Notes: generated by a model from the sequence alone, not told the origin. A stretch of 64,000 nucleotides of DNA from Legionella antarctica (GCF_011764505.1 NZ_AP022839.1:603001-667000), one strand, 5' to 3'; shown: positions 29,528 to 39,498, counted from the stretch's first letter. Numbers and translations are program-made.

Positions 29528-31561
29528 ATGAAAATCAATGTAAAACTTTTGACCCTTAGTTTAATTTTTAGTTCTTCTGTAGGTTCAGCAAGTCCTGCTA
29601 AAAATACTAAAGCCATTGATCCACTCCATCTGGATTGGTTAAATAGCAGCGTATCGCCTGCTCAAGATTTTTATGCTTATGCTAATGGTAATTGGCAAAA
29701 AAAACACCCTATTCCAGCCGAATACTCCTCCTGGGGTACATTTAATCTGGTCAATGAGAAAGTCCTGGATATTATTCATCAAATGCTTATAAAAGCTGCG
29801 AAAAATACCAAAGCTAAACCAGGAAGCATAGAGCAGAAAGTAGGCGATTTTTACTATAGTGGTATGGATGAAGCGAGTATTAATCGATTCGGCATTACTC
29901 CGTTGCTCGCTGAATTTATTAAAATCGATGAGGTTTATACTTTAGCTGATTTGCAACATGAACTAACCCATTTACATCAAATTGGTGTGGATGCTTTGTA
30001 TGGTTTTGGCAGTATGCAAGATTTTAAAGACAGTAATTCAATGATTGGCGCTTTGGTGCAGAGTGGATTGGGATTGCCAGATCGTGATTATTATTTGAAA
30101 GATGATGCTAAATTCAGGCAGATTCGTGAAGCATACCTCAATCACATCGCTAAAATGTTTGAGTTGTTAGGAGATGAACCAGATAAGGCAGCAAACGAAG
30201 CTAAAATTGTAATGGATATTGAAACCAAATTGGCTGCTGCTTCTATGTCCCAAATTGATCAGCGTGATCCGCATGCGATTTATCATATGATAACTCTCTC
30301 TGAACTGGATAAAATAACGCCGAATTTCTCTTGGCCTCAGTTTTTTAAAGCTTTTGGTCAAGAAAAAAATAAAAATATAAATTTGGCTATGCCAGAATTT
30401 TTTAAAGAGGCAAATAAACTCTTAAAAACAATTCCCATTGACGAATGGAGAATTTATTTGCGTTGGCACCTGATTGATGCCTTTGCTTCTTACCTTTCAA
30501 AACCCTTTGTTGACCAGAATTTTAAAATGGTTACTGCAATAAGCGGTGCAGAGAAAATATTACCCCGCTGGAAACGGGTAGTGAGTGTTGAAAATGGTGC
30601 TCTGGGATTTGCAATTGGAAAATTGTATGTTCAAAAATACTTTTCTCCTGCTTCGAAAGAGGCTGTCCTGGATATGCTAAAGAACATCAGAGCGGTTCTT
30701 CGTGAGGATATAAGTACTTTGAGTTGGATGACCCCGGAAACTCGCAAAGCCGCACTTAAAAAACTGGATTTGATGGAAGAACGAGTTGGGTATCCTGCCA
30801 AGTGGAGGGATTACTCTGCTTTAAAAATAGATAGAGGTCCTTACGTATTAAACATCATAAGAGCTAATGAATTTTTGATTAAGCGCGATGTGAATAAAAT
30901 TGGTAAGCCTATAGATAGAAGTGAGTGGGCGATGACACCACAAACGATTAATGCCTATTACGATCCCTCTATGAATAATCTAAATATACCTGCGGGTATA
31001 TTGCAAGCACCATTTTTTGATCCCAATGCACCTGCAGCGTTGAATTATGGTTCGATAGGTTTTGTTATGGGGCACGAAATGACTCATGGTTTTGATGATC
31101 AGGGGGCAAAATTTGATGGACATGGTAATTTAAAGGATTGGTGGACTCCAAGTGATTTGGCCAAATTCAATAAAGCCACTCAATGCATTGTCAATCAATT
31201 TTCCGGATATGTAGTTGATGGTGATATGCATGTACAGGGAAAATTGGTTGTAGGTGAGGCTACGGCTGATTTAGGTGGCATTATTCTGGCTTACCAGGCG
31301 TTTCACCGCTCAAAGGAATATAAAAACGCCAAAACCATTGACGGGATGACTCCTGATCAGCAGTTCTTTTTAGGTACAGCACATGTCTGGGCAACGAATA
31401 TCAGACCTGAGCGACTTCGGAATCAGGTAACTACTGATCCTCATCCTCCTGCTCAATTCAGGGTGAATGGAAGTCTGGCTAATATCCCTCAATTTCAACA
31501 AGCGTTTCATATTCCGGACCACAGTCCTATGGTCAATGAAAATAGATGTATTATTTGGTAA
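29528..31561 (+). CDS. pepO: M13-family (neprilysin/PepO-type) zinc metallopeptidase, secreted
   Basis: 677 residues with an N-terminal signal peptide (LLTLSLIFSSSVGSAS). It opens with the M13 pattern PAQDFYAYANGNWQKKHPIP. The zinc site is VMGHEMTHGFDDQG (HExxH) with the third ligand Glu in GEATADLGG. The downstream substrate-binding region contains RNQVTTDPHPPAQFRVNG, and the protein ends CxxW as is usual in the family. It cleaves short peptides, in the periplasm or outside the cell. The start at 29528 follows CCAGGGAATTGCCTA. The gene symbol denotes the family, not proven orthology. Confidence 0.93.
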   Translation: MKINVKLLTLSLIFSSSVGSASPAKNTKAIDPLHLDWLNSSVSPAQDFYAYANGNWQKKHPIPAEYSSWGTFNLVNEKVLDIIHQMLIKAAKNTKAKPGSIEQKVGDFYYSGMDEASINRFGITPLLAEFIKIDEVYTLADLQHELTHLHQIGVDALYGFGSMQDFKDSNSMIGALVQSGLGLPDRDYYLKDDAKFRQIREAYLNHIAKMFELLGDEPDKAANEAKIVMDIETKLAAASMSQIDQRDPHAIYHMITLSELDKITPNFSWPQFFKAFGQEKNKNINLAMPEFFKEANKLLKTIPIDEWRIYLRWHLIDAFASYLSKPFVDQNFKMVTAISGAEKILPRWKRVVSVENGALGFAIGKLYVQKYFSPASKEAVLDMLKNIRAVLREDISTLSWMTPETRKAALKKLDLMEERVGYPAKWRDYSALKIDRGPYVLNIIRANEFLIKRDVNKIGKPIDRSEWAMTPQTINAYYDPSMNNLNIPAGILQAPFFDPNAPAALNYGSIGFVMGHEMTHGFDDQGAKFDGHGNLKDWWTPSDLAKFNKATQCIVNQFSGYVVDGDMHVQGKLVVGEATADLGGIILAYQAFHRSKEYKNAKTIDGMTPDQQFFLGTAHVWATNIRPERLRNQVTTDPHPPAQFRVNGSLANIPQFQQAFHIPDHSPMVNENRCIIW

Positions 31562-31583
31562 TTTTGACTTTGTATAACTTAGA

Positions 31584-31604
31584 ACATATAACATATAACA
31601 TATA
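31584..31604. repeat. Three perfect 7-bp tandem repeats
   Basis: ACATATA is repeated three times in the gap after the M13 peptidase. Too short to assign a role; it may vary in copy number between isolates. Confidence 0.7.
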
Positions 31605-31811
31605 ACGGCCTCGGGAGACGTTACAGTCTCTAAGTTTCTTCGTCAAGACCGCTTCAAGACAATGTTCCAACACTTTGTAAACCTGAACGGATTGAGGATT
31701 GAAAACGGCAAAAACTCCTTATCTTAAAGCTATGTTGTTTGCTATAGTTATAATGAACAAAACCAGTCATTAATGGAGCTGACAAGGAACCTAAAGTAGG
31801 GAGCCATTATT

Positions 31812-32075
31812 ATGTGTCGAATAATTGCGTATTTAGGACGTCCTGCGGTACTACAAGATATTTTGGTTACTCCTAAAAATTCTATAGTAATGCAGAGTCT
31901 TCATGCCCGTGAGACTAATTTGCGTGTTAATGGAGATGGCTTTGGATTGGGCTGGTATGTACCGGAAATTAGTTCTGATCCTGCTTTATTTACATCTATT
32001 TCTCCCGCCTGGAATGACAGAAATCTACTGAATATAACAGCAAAAACCCAATCCCCATGTTTTTTTGCTCATGTT
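31812..32075 (+). pseudogene. Class II glutamine amidotransferase, 5' part (split by the IS21 element)
   Basis: 88 codons beginning MCRIIAYLGRPAVLQDIL. Cys2 is the N-terminal nucleophile of class II (YafJ/GlxB-type) amidotransferases. NGDGFGLGWYVPE follows at about residues 37-49, then the sequence reaches CFFAHV before the IS21 element starts. The last six bases, CATGTT (32070-32075), are the target duplication. Continuing at 34513 gives FFAHV joined to RSASSGG, the conserved HVR(A/S)AS motif of the family, in frame. The intact protein would have about 279 residues. The read-through ORF that continues into the element to 32294 is an artefact. Confidence 0.92.
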
Positions 32076-32162
32076 TGTCAATCAGCATCCAATTTTGACC
32101 CTCAAACCGCATCCAAAATTGACCCTCAAAAACATATCACATTGATTATTTACTTTACTGTT

Positions 32163-32891
32163 TTAGCTTCGATTTTTAAAGCGATAACTTTCATTTCCAG
32201 TCTCAACAATAGAGCAATGATGAGTCAATCTGTCCAGCATGGCTGCGGTCATTTTTGTATCACAAAACACCTTTGGCCATTCACCAAAATTTAAGTTTGT
32301 TGTAATGATTAATGATGTTTTTTCATATAATTTGCTAACTAAATGAAACAACAGAGCTCCGCCCGCTTCAGAAAATGGTAAATATCCAAGCTCATCCAGG
32401 ACAATAGCATCAAAATTTTGCAGGCGATTAGCTAGCCGTCCTGTATTAACTTGTTTTTTTTCTTGTTCTAATTTGTTGACCAGATCAACAACATTATAAA
32501 AACAAGCCCGCTTTCCTTGCTTAATTAAATTAGTTGCTATAGCAATAGCTAAGTGCGTTTTACCAGAGCCCGTGCCACCCACAAAAATAATATTGCGCCC
32601 AGCATCAACAAAGCTCCCTGCGTGCAATAAACTTATTTCTTCTTCATTAACAGGATGTTGCGTAAAATCAAATTGGCTTAAATTACGATTGACCGGGAAT
32701 TTTGCGACACTCAGTTGATAATTAATAGCACGCGTTTTGCGTGTTATTTGTTCTGCTTCTAATAGCATAGATAACCACTCATAATGAGTTAGTTTCACCA
32801 AAGGCTTCGACTCTTCATAGGCTAGCAACCTATCTAACATGCCTTGTAATTTTAATATCTTAAGCAACTCAGATAATTTAGTGAATGGCAT
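32163..32891 (-). CDS. istB: IS21 helper ATPase IstB
   Basis: 242 residues, a DnaC/DnaA-like AAA+ ATPase that assembles on target DNA and directs IstA. Walker A is [15 protein letters not shown] and Walker [17 protein letters not shown], followed by [16 protein letters not shown] and the C-terminal [18 protein letters not shown]. Its start overlaps the end of istA by 14 bp, as usual in IS21, suggesting coupled translation. No internal stop or missing motif is seen. Confidence 0.96.
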   Translation of the reverse strand: MPFTKLSELLKILKLQGMLDRLLAYEESKPLVKLTHYEWLSMLLEAEQITRKTRAINYQLSVAKFPVNRNLSQFDFTQHPVNEEEISLLHAGSFVDAGRNIIFVGGTGSGKTHLAIAIATNLIKQGKRACFYNVVDLVNKLEQEKKQVNTGRLANRLQNFDAIVLDELGYLPFSEAGGALLFHLVSKLYEKTSLIITTNLNFGEWPKVFCDTKMTAAMLDRLTHHCSIVETGNESYRFKNRS

Positions 32892-34389
32892 GATTTGCTC
32901 CCGTTAAGAGTAAATTATATTTATGACAATTACTTGTGGGTTCTTCCTTTAAGATTAATCCAGCGGGCATTGTCGTTGCTTGAGGAAGTGCTGTAGGCCG
33001 TAATCGATGCAACGCATTAAGAATATAATCACGGCTAACCACCTGCTCTGTTAGCGCTAATTCACAGGCTACACTCACCGCCTCAATGCCATGCTCACTC
33101 ATTGCCAACAGCACCTCAACGCATTCTCTGTCACCACCACGGCGCTTCATGAGAATGCTTTTGATTTTTAAAATGGCTGGTGGTAATTGCCAGTCTTTGA
33201 ATGGAGCACCATTGCGTAATGCCCCTGGCTTGCGCTCCAGTAAAGGTAAATAATGCCATGGATTAAACAGTGTTTTATTGCGGCCAAAGGTGCGTTGGTG
33301 GCAACCGATGGACTCATTACCTGAAAATACCTCTATAGTTAATGCGTATATCCTGAGCGTCACCATCTGGTTGGCATAGGCACAATCAACGCTATAACGA
33401 TTTCTATCGCAATGAATCAAGCAGGTTGAATGTACTAGAGTTGAAACTTCTTTATACCCATCAAATGGATGATTTAACGCTCTAAAATGAGTTCTTTCTT
33501 CTTGAAATACAGCGTCAACAGTTAGTTCTTGTTGTTCTGGGTGATGCCTTTTCTCGGCCAATAATTGGCATTGCTGCTGAAGATGTTCATTTAATAACGA
33601 CAAGGTTTCATATTTAAGACGTGGTTTAAATACCCAGTCACGTACATTATCAACTTGATTTTCAATCTGCCCCTTTTCCCATCCGGCTGCGGGATTGCAG
33701 GCTGTAGGTTCAATTAAGTAATGATCCATTAATGCCAAAAATCGCCGGTTAAAAGCACGCTCCTTACCCTTGAAAACACTATCTACCGCCGTTTTCATGT
33801 TGTCATAAATACCTCTTAGCGTTAAGCCACCAAAAAATTTGAAGGCTAAATTATGCGCATCAAATAACATTTCTTGAGTTTCTCGAGGATATGCTACAAG
33901 AAAAAATTTACGGCTGTAGCTTAAACGAAATTGAGCTACTTTGATTTTTTGAACAACGCCTGCAAGCTCTACAGTTTCTTCACTCCAATCAAACTGATAG
34001 GCCTCTCCGGGATGATAGTATTGTGGAATATAGGCTTTTAATGACTCTCGACTCGTACAGCGCCATACTTTAACAAAACGCTGGACACTATCATAAGAAC
34101 CGCAATAGCCACTTTCTTTTAGTTGAGTGTAGTACTTCATTGCACTACGGCGTTCCTTTTTCGATAACTTGTGGTCGTTGTTCAACCATGATACCAACGT
34201 CTCTTTGAAGATATTCAGTGCAGGTAGTGGTTGAATGGAGCGTTGATAATTTTTCCCAGACTTTTCTGCTCGGATTACCCGTCTAACTGTATTACGCGAT
34301 AATCCTGTTGTGCGAACAATTTCCGCAATAGTTAATTTTTGCACATGAAACATGCGCCTAATTTTTGCTTCTGTTTCCATGATCAACAT
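32878..34389 (-). CDS. istA: IS21 transposase IstA
   Basis: 503 residues. The N-terminal helix-turn-helix ([20 protein letters not shown]) binds the terminal repeats. The integrase core shows acidic residues in [23 protein letters not shown] and [19 protein letters not shown], matching the DDE triad. The C-terminal region [21 protein letters not shown] is the usual Mu-type C-terminal domain. Starts at 34389 or 34380 (METEAKIRR) are both possible. It looks complete. Confidence 0.96.
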   Translation of the reverse strand: MLIMETEAKIRRMFHVQKLTIAEIVRTTGLSRNTVRRVIRAEKSGKNYQRSIQPLPALNIFKETLVSWLNNDHKLSKKERRSAMKYYTQLKESGYCGSYDSVQRFVKVWRCTSRESLKAYIPQYYHPGEAYQFDWSEETVELAGVVQKIKVAQFRLSYSRKFFLVAYPRETQEMLFDAHNLAFKFFGGLTLRGIYDNMKTAVDSVFKGKERAFNRRFLALMDHYLIEPTACNPAAGWEKGQIENQVDNVRDWVFKPRLKYETLSLLNEHLQQQCQLLAEKRHHPEQQELTVDAVFQEERTHFRALNHPFDGYKEVSTLVHSTCLIHCDRNRYSVDCAYANQMVTLRIYALTIEVFSGNESIGCHQRTFGRNKTLFNPWHYLPLLERKPGALRNGAPFKDWQLPPAILKIKSILMKRRGGDRECVEVLLAMSEHGIEAVSVACELALTEQVVSRDYILNALHRLRPTALPQATTMPAGLILKEEPTSNCHKYNLLLTGANHAIH

Positions 34390-34512
34390 CCTCTAATTCC
34401 CTCTAGATTATTAAAATCTAGAGTACACGTTTTACTCGATTTTAGAGGGTCAAAATTGGATGCTGATTTACCCTAAAAGGGGGTCATTTTTGCATGCTGA
34501 TTTACACATGTT

Positions 34513-35088
34513 CGCTCAGCGAGTTCCGGTGGAGTTACCAAATTCAATTGCCACCCGTTTATTCATGGGGACTGGATGTTTATGCATAATGGAGAAATAA
34601 ATAATTTTATTTCCGTGAAGAGACACATACGCCATTTGTTAGATGATGATGTTTATGATTGGATTCAAGGAGAGACCGACTCGGAACATCTCTTTGCTTT
34701 ATTTTTACAACTGGCAAAAGGTAGAGATTTAAACCAGTTATCTGTTGTTGGAGATGTGTTACAGGAAACCTTGCTAAAAATTGGGGATATAATTAAAAAG
34801 TTTGGAAAAAAAGGGCCTTCCTATTACAATATTTGTATGACTGATGGGCAAAGAATTATAGCAACGCGTTACTGCACCCATGAAAAGAAAAAAAATCTCA
34901 CTTTTCATTTTCTTGAAGGCTATGTTTTTGCGAAGGAGGGTAAGTGGATAAAAGAAGAGGGGCCGCCTTCGTTCATTATCGTTTCCTCTGAAAAATTTAA
35001 TGATCTTTCCGAAGGTTGGGAGGATATCCCCCCTCAACATATGATGTTAGTTGACGAAAACAAAATGATCCAATTGCGTCCTTTATAA
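34513..35088 (+). pseudogene. Class II glutamine amidotransferase, 3' part
   Basis: 191 codons in frame with the 5' part once the IS21 element and one CATGTT copy are removed. It begins RSASSGGVTKFNCHPF and continues to FMHNGEINNF, the conserved NCHPF...HNGEI glutaminase motif, then GETDSEHLFALFLQ (the TDSE motif) and a beta-rich C-terminal half. An ATG at 34576 could start a truncated product lacking the catalytic cysteine, which would be inactive as a glutaminase. The partner activity of the YafJ-like group is unknown. Confidence 0.92.
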
Positions 35089-35129
35089 ACATTAGGTTAG
35101 ACTACGCAATTAAATAAAATTGAGAAACG

Positions 35130-35213
35130 ATGATGACTAAAGAAGAAATGATATGTAAAATTGTTCGGCACATTACTCAAAAACCTAGTGCTAAAAAATC
35201 CTGTTGTAGATAA
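35130..35213 (+). CDS. Small ORF coupled to the following gene (27 aa)
   Basis: ATG ATG ACT ... TAA encodes a basic 27-residue peptide beginning MMTKEEMICKIVRH and ending AKKSCCR. Its TAA overlaps the next ATG (TAATG), the geometry of translational coupling. There is only a weak ribosome-binding site (GAGAAACG). It may be a leader peptide or a chance ORF; conservation would decide. Confidence 0.35.
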   Translation: MMTKEEMICKIVRHITQKPSAKKSCCR

Positions 35214-35626
35214 TGAGTCTGGATTTACCCGCTCTGCTTCAGTATAAAAATAAGCAGGTAGTGACTCATTTCTACCACTCTCATTCTGGATTTTCCTTCT
35301 GTGATGCACAGCAGCTGTTTGAAGATTTGTTAGCCTGGATGGGGCTTAGCTGGCAGAGAAGTTTGCTGGAAAAAAAGACTTATCTTTTTGGTCCGCTAAT
35401 CATTTTGGATGAGATGTGGCATACCTTCATTTTACATACTCAAGATTATTACCACTTTTCAATTACTTATTTTGGTGAGTATTTTCATCATCATGTTGAA
35501 CCTATTGGTTTAGAGCATGTCCTGGAAGAAGATGAATTATGCGATTTTCTAGAGGATTGTTTTAAATATTTAAATCCTGAATGGGTTGAGCGTCGTTTTT
35601 CCGGAGCGCTCACTGATATTATTTAA
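35213..35626 (+). CDS. Conserved hypothetical protein with a WHxFILHT motif
   Basis: 137 residues, acidic and aromatic. The central segment LDEMWHTFILHTQDYYHF, then FGEYFHHHVEP, resembles a small conserved bacterial family with a Trp-His-x-Phe-Ile pattern whose function I do not know. The closely spaced histidines could bind metal, but this is a guess. The last 8 bp overlap the convergent dciA gene. Confidence 0.7.
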   Translation: MSLDLPALLQYKNKQVVTHFYHSHSGFSFCDAQQLFEDLLAWMGLSWQRSLLEKKTYLFGPLIILDEMWHTFILHTQDYYHFSITYFGEYFHHHVEPIGLEHVLEEDELCDFLEDCFKYLNPEWVERRFSGALTDII

Positions 35627-36062
35627 TAGGATCTTCATCTACCTCCCCCTTGGCTAAATGAAGTAATGCCTTTTGAAGCGGCTGGTAAGTGCAGTTTTGA
35701 CTTTCGCTAATGATCGTGGCTTTTGCTTTTTCTGATAACTCGTGGGTTTTAGGTTGATCGGTTTTCTTGTAGGGGTTTGGAGATTCGGTAATGTTTATTT
35801 TTATTGAGGAAAGTTGATACATGCCTGCTTCTTTTCGCAAACGGTCTCGTAATTCAGGAATTGCATAGCGTAATTGAGATGCCCAGGCTGCATCAGTGGT
35901 TGTTAAAATCAAACAGCCTTTGTTAAAACTGCCAACGTGACAGACTAAAGCTAAATTAGCGGGAAGCAATTGAGTGACCTTATTAGATAACTCTTCCAAC
36001 TGCACCGAACGCTGACAAAGGTCAGCTAGTTGTTTATTCAGGCAACGACTAATGGAACGCAT
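35619..36062 (-). CDS. dciA: DciA-type helicase-loading protein (DUF721)
   Basis: 147 residues. The N-terminal DUF721/KH-like domain is visible: LLPANLALVCHVGSFNKGCLIL, then TDAAWASQLRYAIPELRDRLRKE and IKINITESP. DciA is the ancestral loader of replicative helicase DnaB in bacteria lacking DnaC. In many gammaproteobacteria it lies close to lpxC, and here it is 6.4 kb away with the interposed region expanded by IS21. The C-terminal tail is unusually rich in Lys/Glu and short. Confidence 0.82.
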   Translation of the reverse strand: MRSISRCLNKQLADLCQRSVQLEELSNKVTQLLPANLALVCHVGSFNKGCLILTTTDAAWASQLRYAIPELRDRLRKEAGMYQLSSIKINITESPNPYKKTDQPKTHELSEKAKATIISESQNCTYQPLQKALLHLAKGEVDEDPIK

Positions 36063-36198
36063 TATTTTTGCCTTTTATAGTTTTCATGCACTCATGACCA
36101 AAAGTTAGAGCTATCGTTAAATACTGTTTTATGTATAGAATAGCAAATTATCGCTAAGTGCAATATCATATTTTTTTAGGATATCTTAAAGGTGAGCA

Positions 36199-36654
36199 AT
36201 GACTGTAACTAAAAAAGACAATATAATCGATAACAATACGATTTATTTCACAAGACTACACCGGGTGATATTTTTTTGGCCCTTGGTGTCTTTATGTTTT
36301 GCTTTTGCTATATATATATACATCGATCAACTTCGACAAGCCAGCATGTTTTTAGCTCTTTTTTGCCTTCTTTGGATAGCAATGACCTGGGTAACTTATT
36401 ATTTTTCTTCAATAACGATAAAAAGAAAACAAGTTATTTTACGGACGGGTCTTATAGTGAGACAAACTGTTGATATTCCCTTAAGTAAAATTGAAACCAT
36501 AGACATCCGCCAATCTATTTTGGGTAGCCTTATGCGTTATGGAGCTTTAGTGATAACCGGGACTGGGGGGACACGTCATTTAATCAATTATATCGATAGG
36601 CCTCTGACATGCAGACGTTATATCGAGCAGATGATGAACGAGCAGCCACATTAA
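36199..36654 (+). CDS. Membrane protein with bacterial PH domain (DUF304/bPH2)
   Basis: 151 residues. Two membrane helices (VIFFWPLVSLCFAFAIYIYI and MFLALFCLLWIAMTWVTYYF) are followed by a bPH2 domain: ITIKRKQVILRTGLIVRQTVDIPLSKIETIDIRQS and GALVITGTGGTRH. Members (YdbS/YdbT-like) are inner-membrane proteins of unclear role, proposed in envelope stress. The start follows AAAGGTGAGCA. It is a single-gene unit divergent from dciA. Confidence 0.83.
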   Translation: MTVTKKDNIIDNNTIYFTRLHRVIFFWPLVSLCFAFAIYIYIDQLRQASMFLALFCLLWIAMTWVTYYFSSITIKRKQVILRTGLIVRQTVDIPLSKIETIDIRQSILGSLMRYGALVITGTGGTRHLINYIDRPLTCRRYIEQMMNEQPH

Positions 36655-36659
36655 TCCCG

Positions 36660-36693
36660 ATGCGAGACTTTAATTCGAAGACTAAAGTCGCAT
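36660..36693. terminator. Hairpin between convergent PH-domain gene and topA
   Basis: ATGCGAGACTTTA (36660-36672) pairs with TAAAGTCGCAT (36683-36693), with one bulged G. It lies 6 bp after the PH-domain stop and 10 bp beyond the topA stop, a probable bidirectional terminator without a long T tract. Confidence 0.5.
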
Positions 36694-36702
36694 GCATGGT
36701 AT

Positions 36703-38982
36703 TTATTCTTCGTTGGTAGAGTACCCACACCCATCCTGTGGACAAAGAGTCTTGCGTCCAAACTTCTTGCTTTCCTTAATTGTTAATATAGGCCATGCGC
36801 ACTTAGGGCAGGGTTTATCAACAGGTTCATTCCATAAAGCATAATCGCATTTGGGATAGTCGCCGCATGAATAGAAGATTTTCCCTTTCCTGGATTTTCG
36901 TTGCAGGATTTTTGCATGATTGCATTTGGGACAAATCACCCCTGTATCTGCTGGTTTTTCTAAAGGTTCCATATGTTTGCATTGCGGATAACTACTGCAA
37001 CCAATAAATCGACCGTAGCGACCTGTTTTAATATGCAAAGCGCTAGTACAGAGAGGGCACCCCCTGCCTTCAATTACTTCTGGTTCTGATTTTTCTTTGT
37101 CTGGACCACCCATATCCTGGGTGTAATCACATTCAGGATAACCGGTACAGCCTATAAAACGTCCTCGCTTCCCAAGTCTAATAGATAGTGGTTGTTGGCA
37201 TTTGGGGCATTGGGTGTCCAATATTTCGGTAGTCACATCTTTGCGTTGCACTTGCTCGTCAGTATTTTGAATTTGTTGAATAAAAGGCTGCCAAAACTCT
37301 TCCAGAACCGGAATCCATTCTTTTTCCCCACGGGCAACTGCATCAAGGGTGTCTTCAAGTCCTGCAGTAAATTTATAGTCTACATAGCGAGTAAAATAAC
37401 TAGTTAAAAAACGATTGACTATGCGCCCCACATCTGTTGGAAAAAATCGTTTCTTATCCACAACAACGTACTCTCGTTGTTGTAAAGTATGAATGATGGA
37501 GGCATAGGTCGATGGTCGGCCAATCTCATATTCCTCTAATGCTTTAACTAATGTTGCTTCTGAATATCTTGGCGGTGGCTCAGTAAAATGCTGATTAGCC
37601 AGGATATCCAAGACCTTTACTTTTTCCCCAACTGTAAATGCAGGTAAAAGAGTTCCATCATTATCTTCATCTTTAGAATCATCTCGCCCTTCTTCGTAGA
37701 CTGCCAGGAATCCAGGGAAAGTAATTGTTGAGCCATTAGCACGTAATAGATTACCTTCGCCGCAACTAAAATCTACAGCAACGGTATCCATTATGGCATC
37801 TGCCATTTGACAAGCCAAAGTACGCTTCCAAATTAAACTGTACAGCTTGAATTGGTCAGTGGTTAGTGCTTCCTGTACCATATCTGGTGAACGTTTAATG
37901 GAGGTAGGTCGGATAGCTTCATGTGCTTCCTGTGCGTTTTTTGATTTTGTTTTATAGAGCCTTGGCGTTTGGGGACAATTGTCTTCGCCATAACGTTGCG
38001 TAATGTATTCTCTTATTTCATCAATTGCTTCGGTAGCCAAGTGCACCGAGTCAGTACGCATGTAACTGATCAGACCCACCGTACCTGTGCCTATATCGAT
38101 ACCTTCATATAGCTGTTGGGCAACCATCATTGATTTGCGTGCGGTAAACCCCAGTTTTCTGGCTGCCTCCTGTTGCAGGGTCGAGGTGATAAAAGGGGGG
38201 GATGGTTTTCGCTTCCGTTGTTTTTTTTCAATTTGGGTAACAGATAAGAGGCCTTGAGCTTGTTGAAGCAGGTGATCTTTTACCTGGTGGGCTTTTTCCT
38301 GGTGATTAATAGTGAACTGTTGTAATTTCTCGTCTTTATAATGAGTTAAGCGTGCTTCAAAAGGGGCACTTGAATGAGTGCATTGAGCAAGTATTTTCCA
38401 GTATTCCTGGGAGACAAAACGTTCAATTTCTTCTTCCCGTTCCACGATCAACCTAAGGGCAGGGCTTTGAACCCGTCCTGCTGAGAGTCCCCTTCTGATT
38501 TTTTTCCACAGCAAGGGAGAGAGATTAAAACCTACCAGATAATCCAAAGCACGTCTTGCTTGCTGTGCGTTGACTAAATCCATTGAAATGGTGCGTGGGT
38601 TGTTTACGGCATCCTGAATTGCAGACTTGGTAATTTCGTTAAAGAAAATTCGATGTACCGCTTTTTCTTTAATCAGATTTCGTTCCTTCATCAACTCAAA
38701 AATATGCCATGATATCGCCTCACCTTCTCTATCAGGGTCAGTTGCCAATAAGAGTGAGTCGGATTTTTTCAGGGCTTTTGCTATGGTTTCGATATGTCTT
38801 GCATTTTTTTCAATAGGTGCGTAAGTCATATGAAACTGCTGATCTGGATTAACTGAACCTTTTCTGGGCGGTAAATCCCGAACATGACCATAAGAGGCGA
38901 GTACTTCGTAATCGTCACCAAGGTACTTTTGAATTGTTTTAGCTTTTGCGGGTGATTCAACAATCACCAAGTGTTTACTCAT
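36703..38982 (-). CDS. topA: DNA topoisomerase I
   Basis: 759 residues. Relaxes negative supercoils by a type IA mechanism. The TOPRIM domain shows LVIVESPAKAKTIQKYLG and LLATDPDREGEAISWHI. The active-site tyrosine is in GLISYMRTDSVHL, and RPSTYASIIHTLQQREYV is also visible. The C-terminal 160 residues contain four Cys4 zinc ribbons (CPKCQQPL...CTGYPEC, CPLCTSAL...CSSYPQC, CPKCNHAK...CGDYPKC, CPKCAWPI...CPQDGC). It is shorter than the E. coli enzyme (865), mainly in the C-terminal region. It is probably transcribed with smg and dprA upstream on the minus strand. Confidence 0.97.
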   Translation of the reverse strand: MSKHLVIVESPAKAKTIQKYLGDDYEVLASYGHVRDLPPRKGSVNPDQQFHMTYAPIEKNARHIETIAKALKKSDSLLLATDPDREGEAISWHIFELMKERNLIKEKAVHRIFFNEITKSAIQDAVNNPRTISMDLVNAQQARRALDYLVGFNLSPLLWKKIRRGLSAGRVQSPALRLIVEREEEIERFVSQEYWKILAQCTHSSAPFEARLTHYKDEKLQQFTINHQEKAHQVKDHLLQQAQGLLSVTQIEKKQRKRKPSPPFITSTLQQEAARKLGFTARKSMMVAQQLYEGIDIGTGTVGLISYMRTDSVHLATEAIDEIREYITQRYGEDNCPQTPRLYKTKSKNAQEAHEAIRPTSIKRSPDMVQEALTTDQFKLYSLIWKRTLACQMADAIMDTVAVDFSCGEGNLLRANGSTITFPGFLAVYEEGRDDSKDEDNDGTLLPAFTVGEKVKVLDILANQHFTEPPPRYSEATLVKALEEYEIGRPSTYASIIHTLQQREYVVVDKKRFFPTDVGRIVNRFLTSYFTRYVDYKFTAGLEDTLDAVARGEKEWIPVLEEFWQPFIQQIQNTDEQVQRKDVTTEILDTQCPKCQQPLSIRLGKRGRFIGCTGYPECDYTQDMGGPDKEKSEPEVIEGRGCPLCTSALHIKTGRYGRFIGCSSYPQCKHMEPLEKPADTGVICPKCNHAKILQRKSRKGKIFYSCGDYPKCDYALWNEPVDKPCPKCAWPILTIKESKKFGRKTLCPQDGCGYSTNEE

Positions 38983-39059
38983 ATGAAATAAACCTTATTC
39001 TGTAATGGTTGTATCGATTCATCGTCATTCAAGTTAATGTTTAAATCGATACCTGGTTA

Positions 39060-39497
39060 TCAATGTATGGACAGTTCATCTTCTGTTCGGTATAGCATCC
39101 ACTCAAGAAAAGTCAATTGCTCATCATCTAAATCGGTTGCTAAAACATTCCTGATAGTCCATTTAGTTTCCTGTAACGTTACAATTCGTGATTCAGAATA
39201 TTGCAATTGATTGAGGATAGTTTCAAAAGCGTCTATGTCAATTATATTCCATAATTTCATGCGCATGAGAAATTGATAACTGGCTTTAGTCAATTTCATT
39301 TGCTCTTCGTAGGTGAAAATTCGTGTTGATTTTTGTTGAGCGGATCTGATAAATAATGCCTGATCTTCAGCGTGTAGGATATCTTCATCGTTGATGTGCT
39401 CTGCTGATTCTGTATCAACGGATTTATGGCTTTTTTGAAGTTGAGTCAGACTTTTTTCAAATAAATTTAATAACATTTCAAATAAGTTATCTTTCAT
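39060..39497 (-). CDS. smg: Smg/DUF494 family protein
   Basis: 145 residues. The family pattern is visible: MKDNLFEMLLNLFE at the start, and TYEEQMKLTKASYQFLMRMKLWNIIDIDAFE, then LDDEQLTFLEWMLY near the end. The function is not established; the gene is conserved beside dprA in gammaproteobacteria, as here (1 bp after the dprA stop). It is very acidic and cytoplasmic. Confidence 0.92.
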   Translation of the reverse strand: MKDNLFEMLLNLFEKSLTQLQKSHKSVDTESAEHINDEDILHAEDQALFIRSAQQKSTRIFTYEEQMKLTKASYQFLMRMKLWNIIDIDAFETILNQLQYSESRIVTLQETKWTIRNVLATDLDDEQLTFLEWMLYRTEDELSIH

Positions 39498-39498
39498 A

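Larger units (their letters stand above)
32076..34506 (-). mobile_element. IS21-family insertion sequence, 2431 bp, both ends and target duplication defined
   Basis: The left end (32076) starts TGTCAATCAGCATCCAA and the right end (34506, read inward) starts TGTAAATCAGCATGCAA. Each end carries a second inner copy of the roughly 22-bp repeat (GCATCCAAAATTGACCCTC near 32110; its inverse, GAGGGTCAAAATTGGATGC, near 34445), the multiple-site termini typical of IS21. A 6-bp duplication CATGTT flanks it (32070-32075 and 34507-34512). It contains istA and istB on the minus strand, apparently intact, and interrupts the amidotransferase gene. Confidence 0.95.

Noticed and set aside
31812-32294. Complete 160-residue protein
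   Set aside because: Only the first 88 codons are amidotransferase; the rest reads into the IS21 end and antisense to istB.
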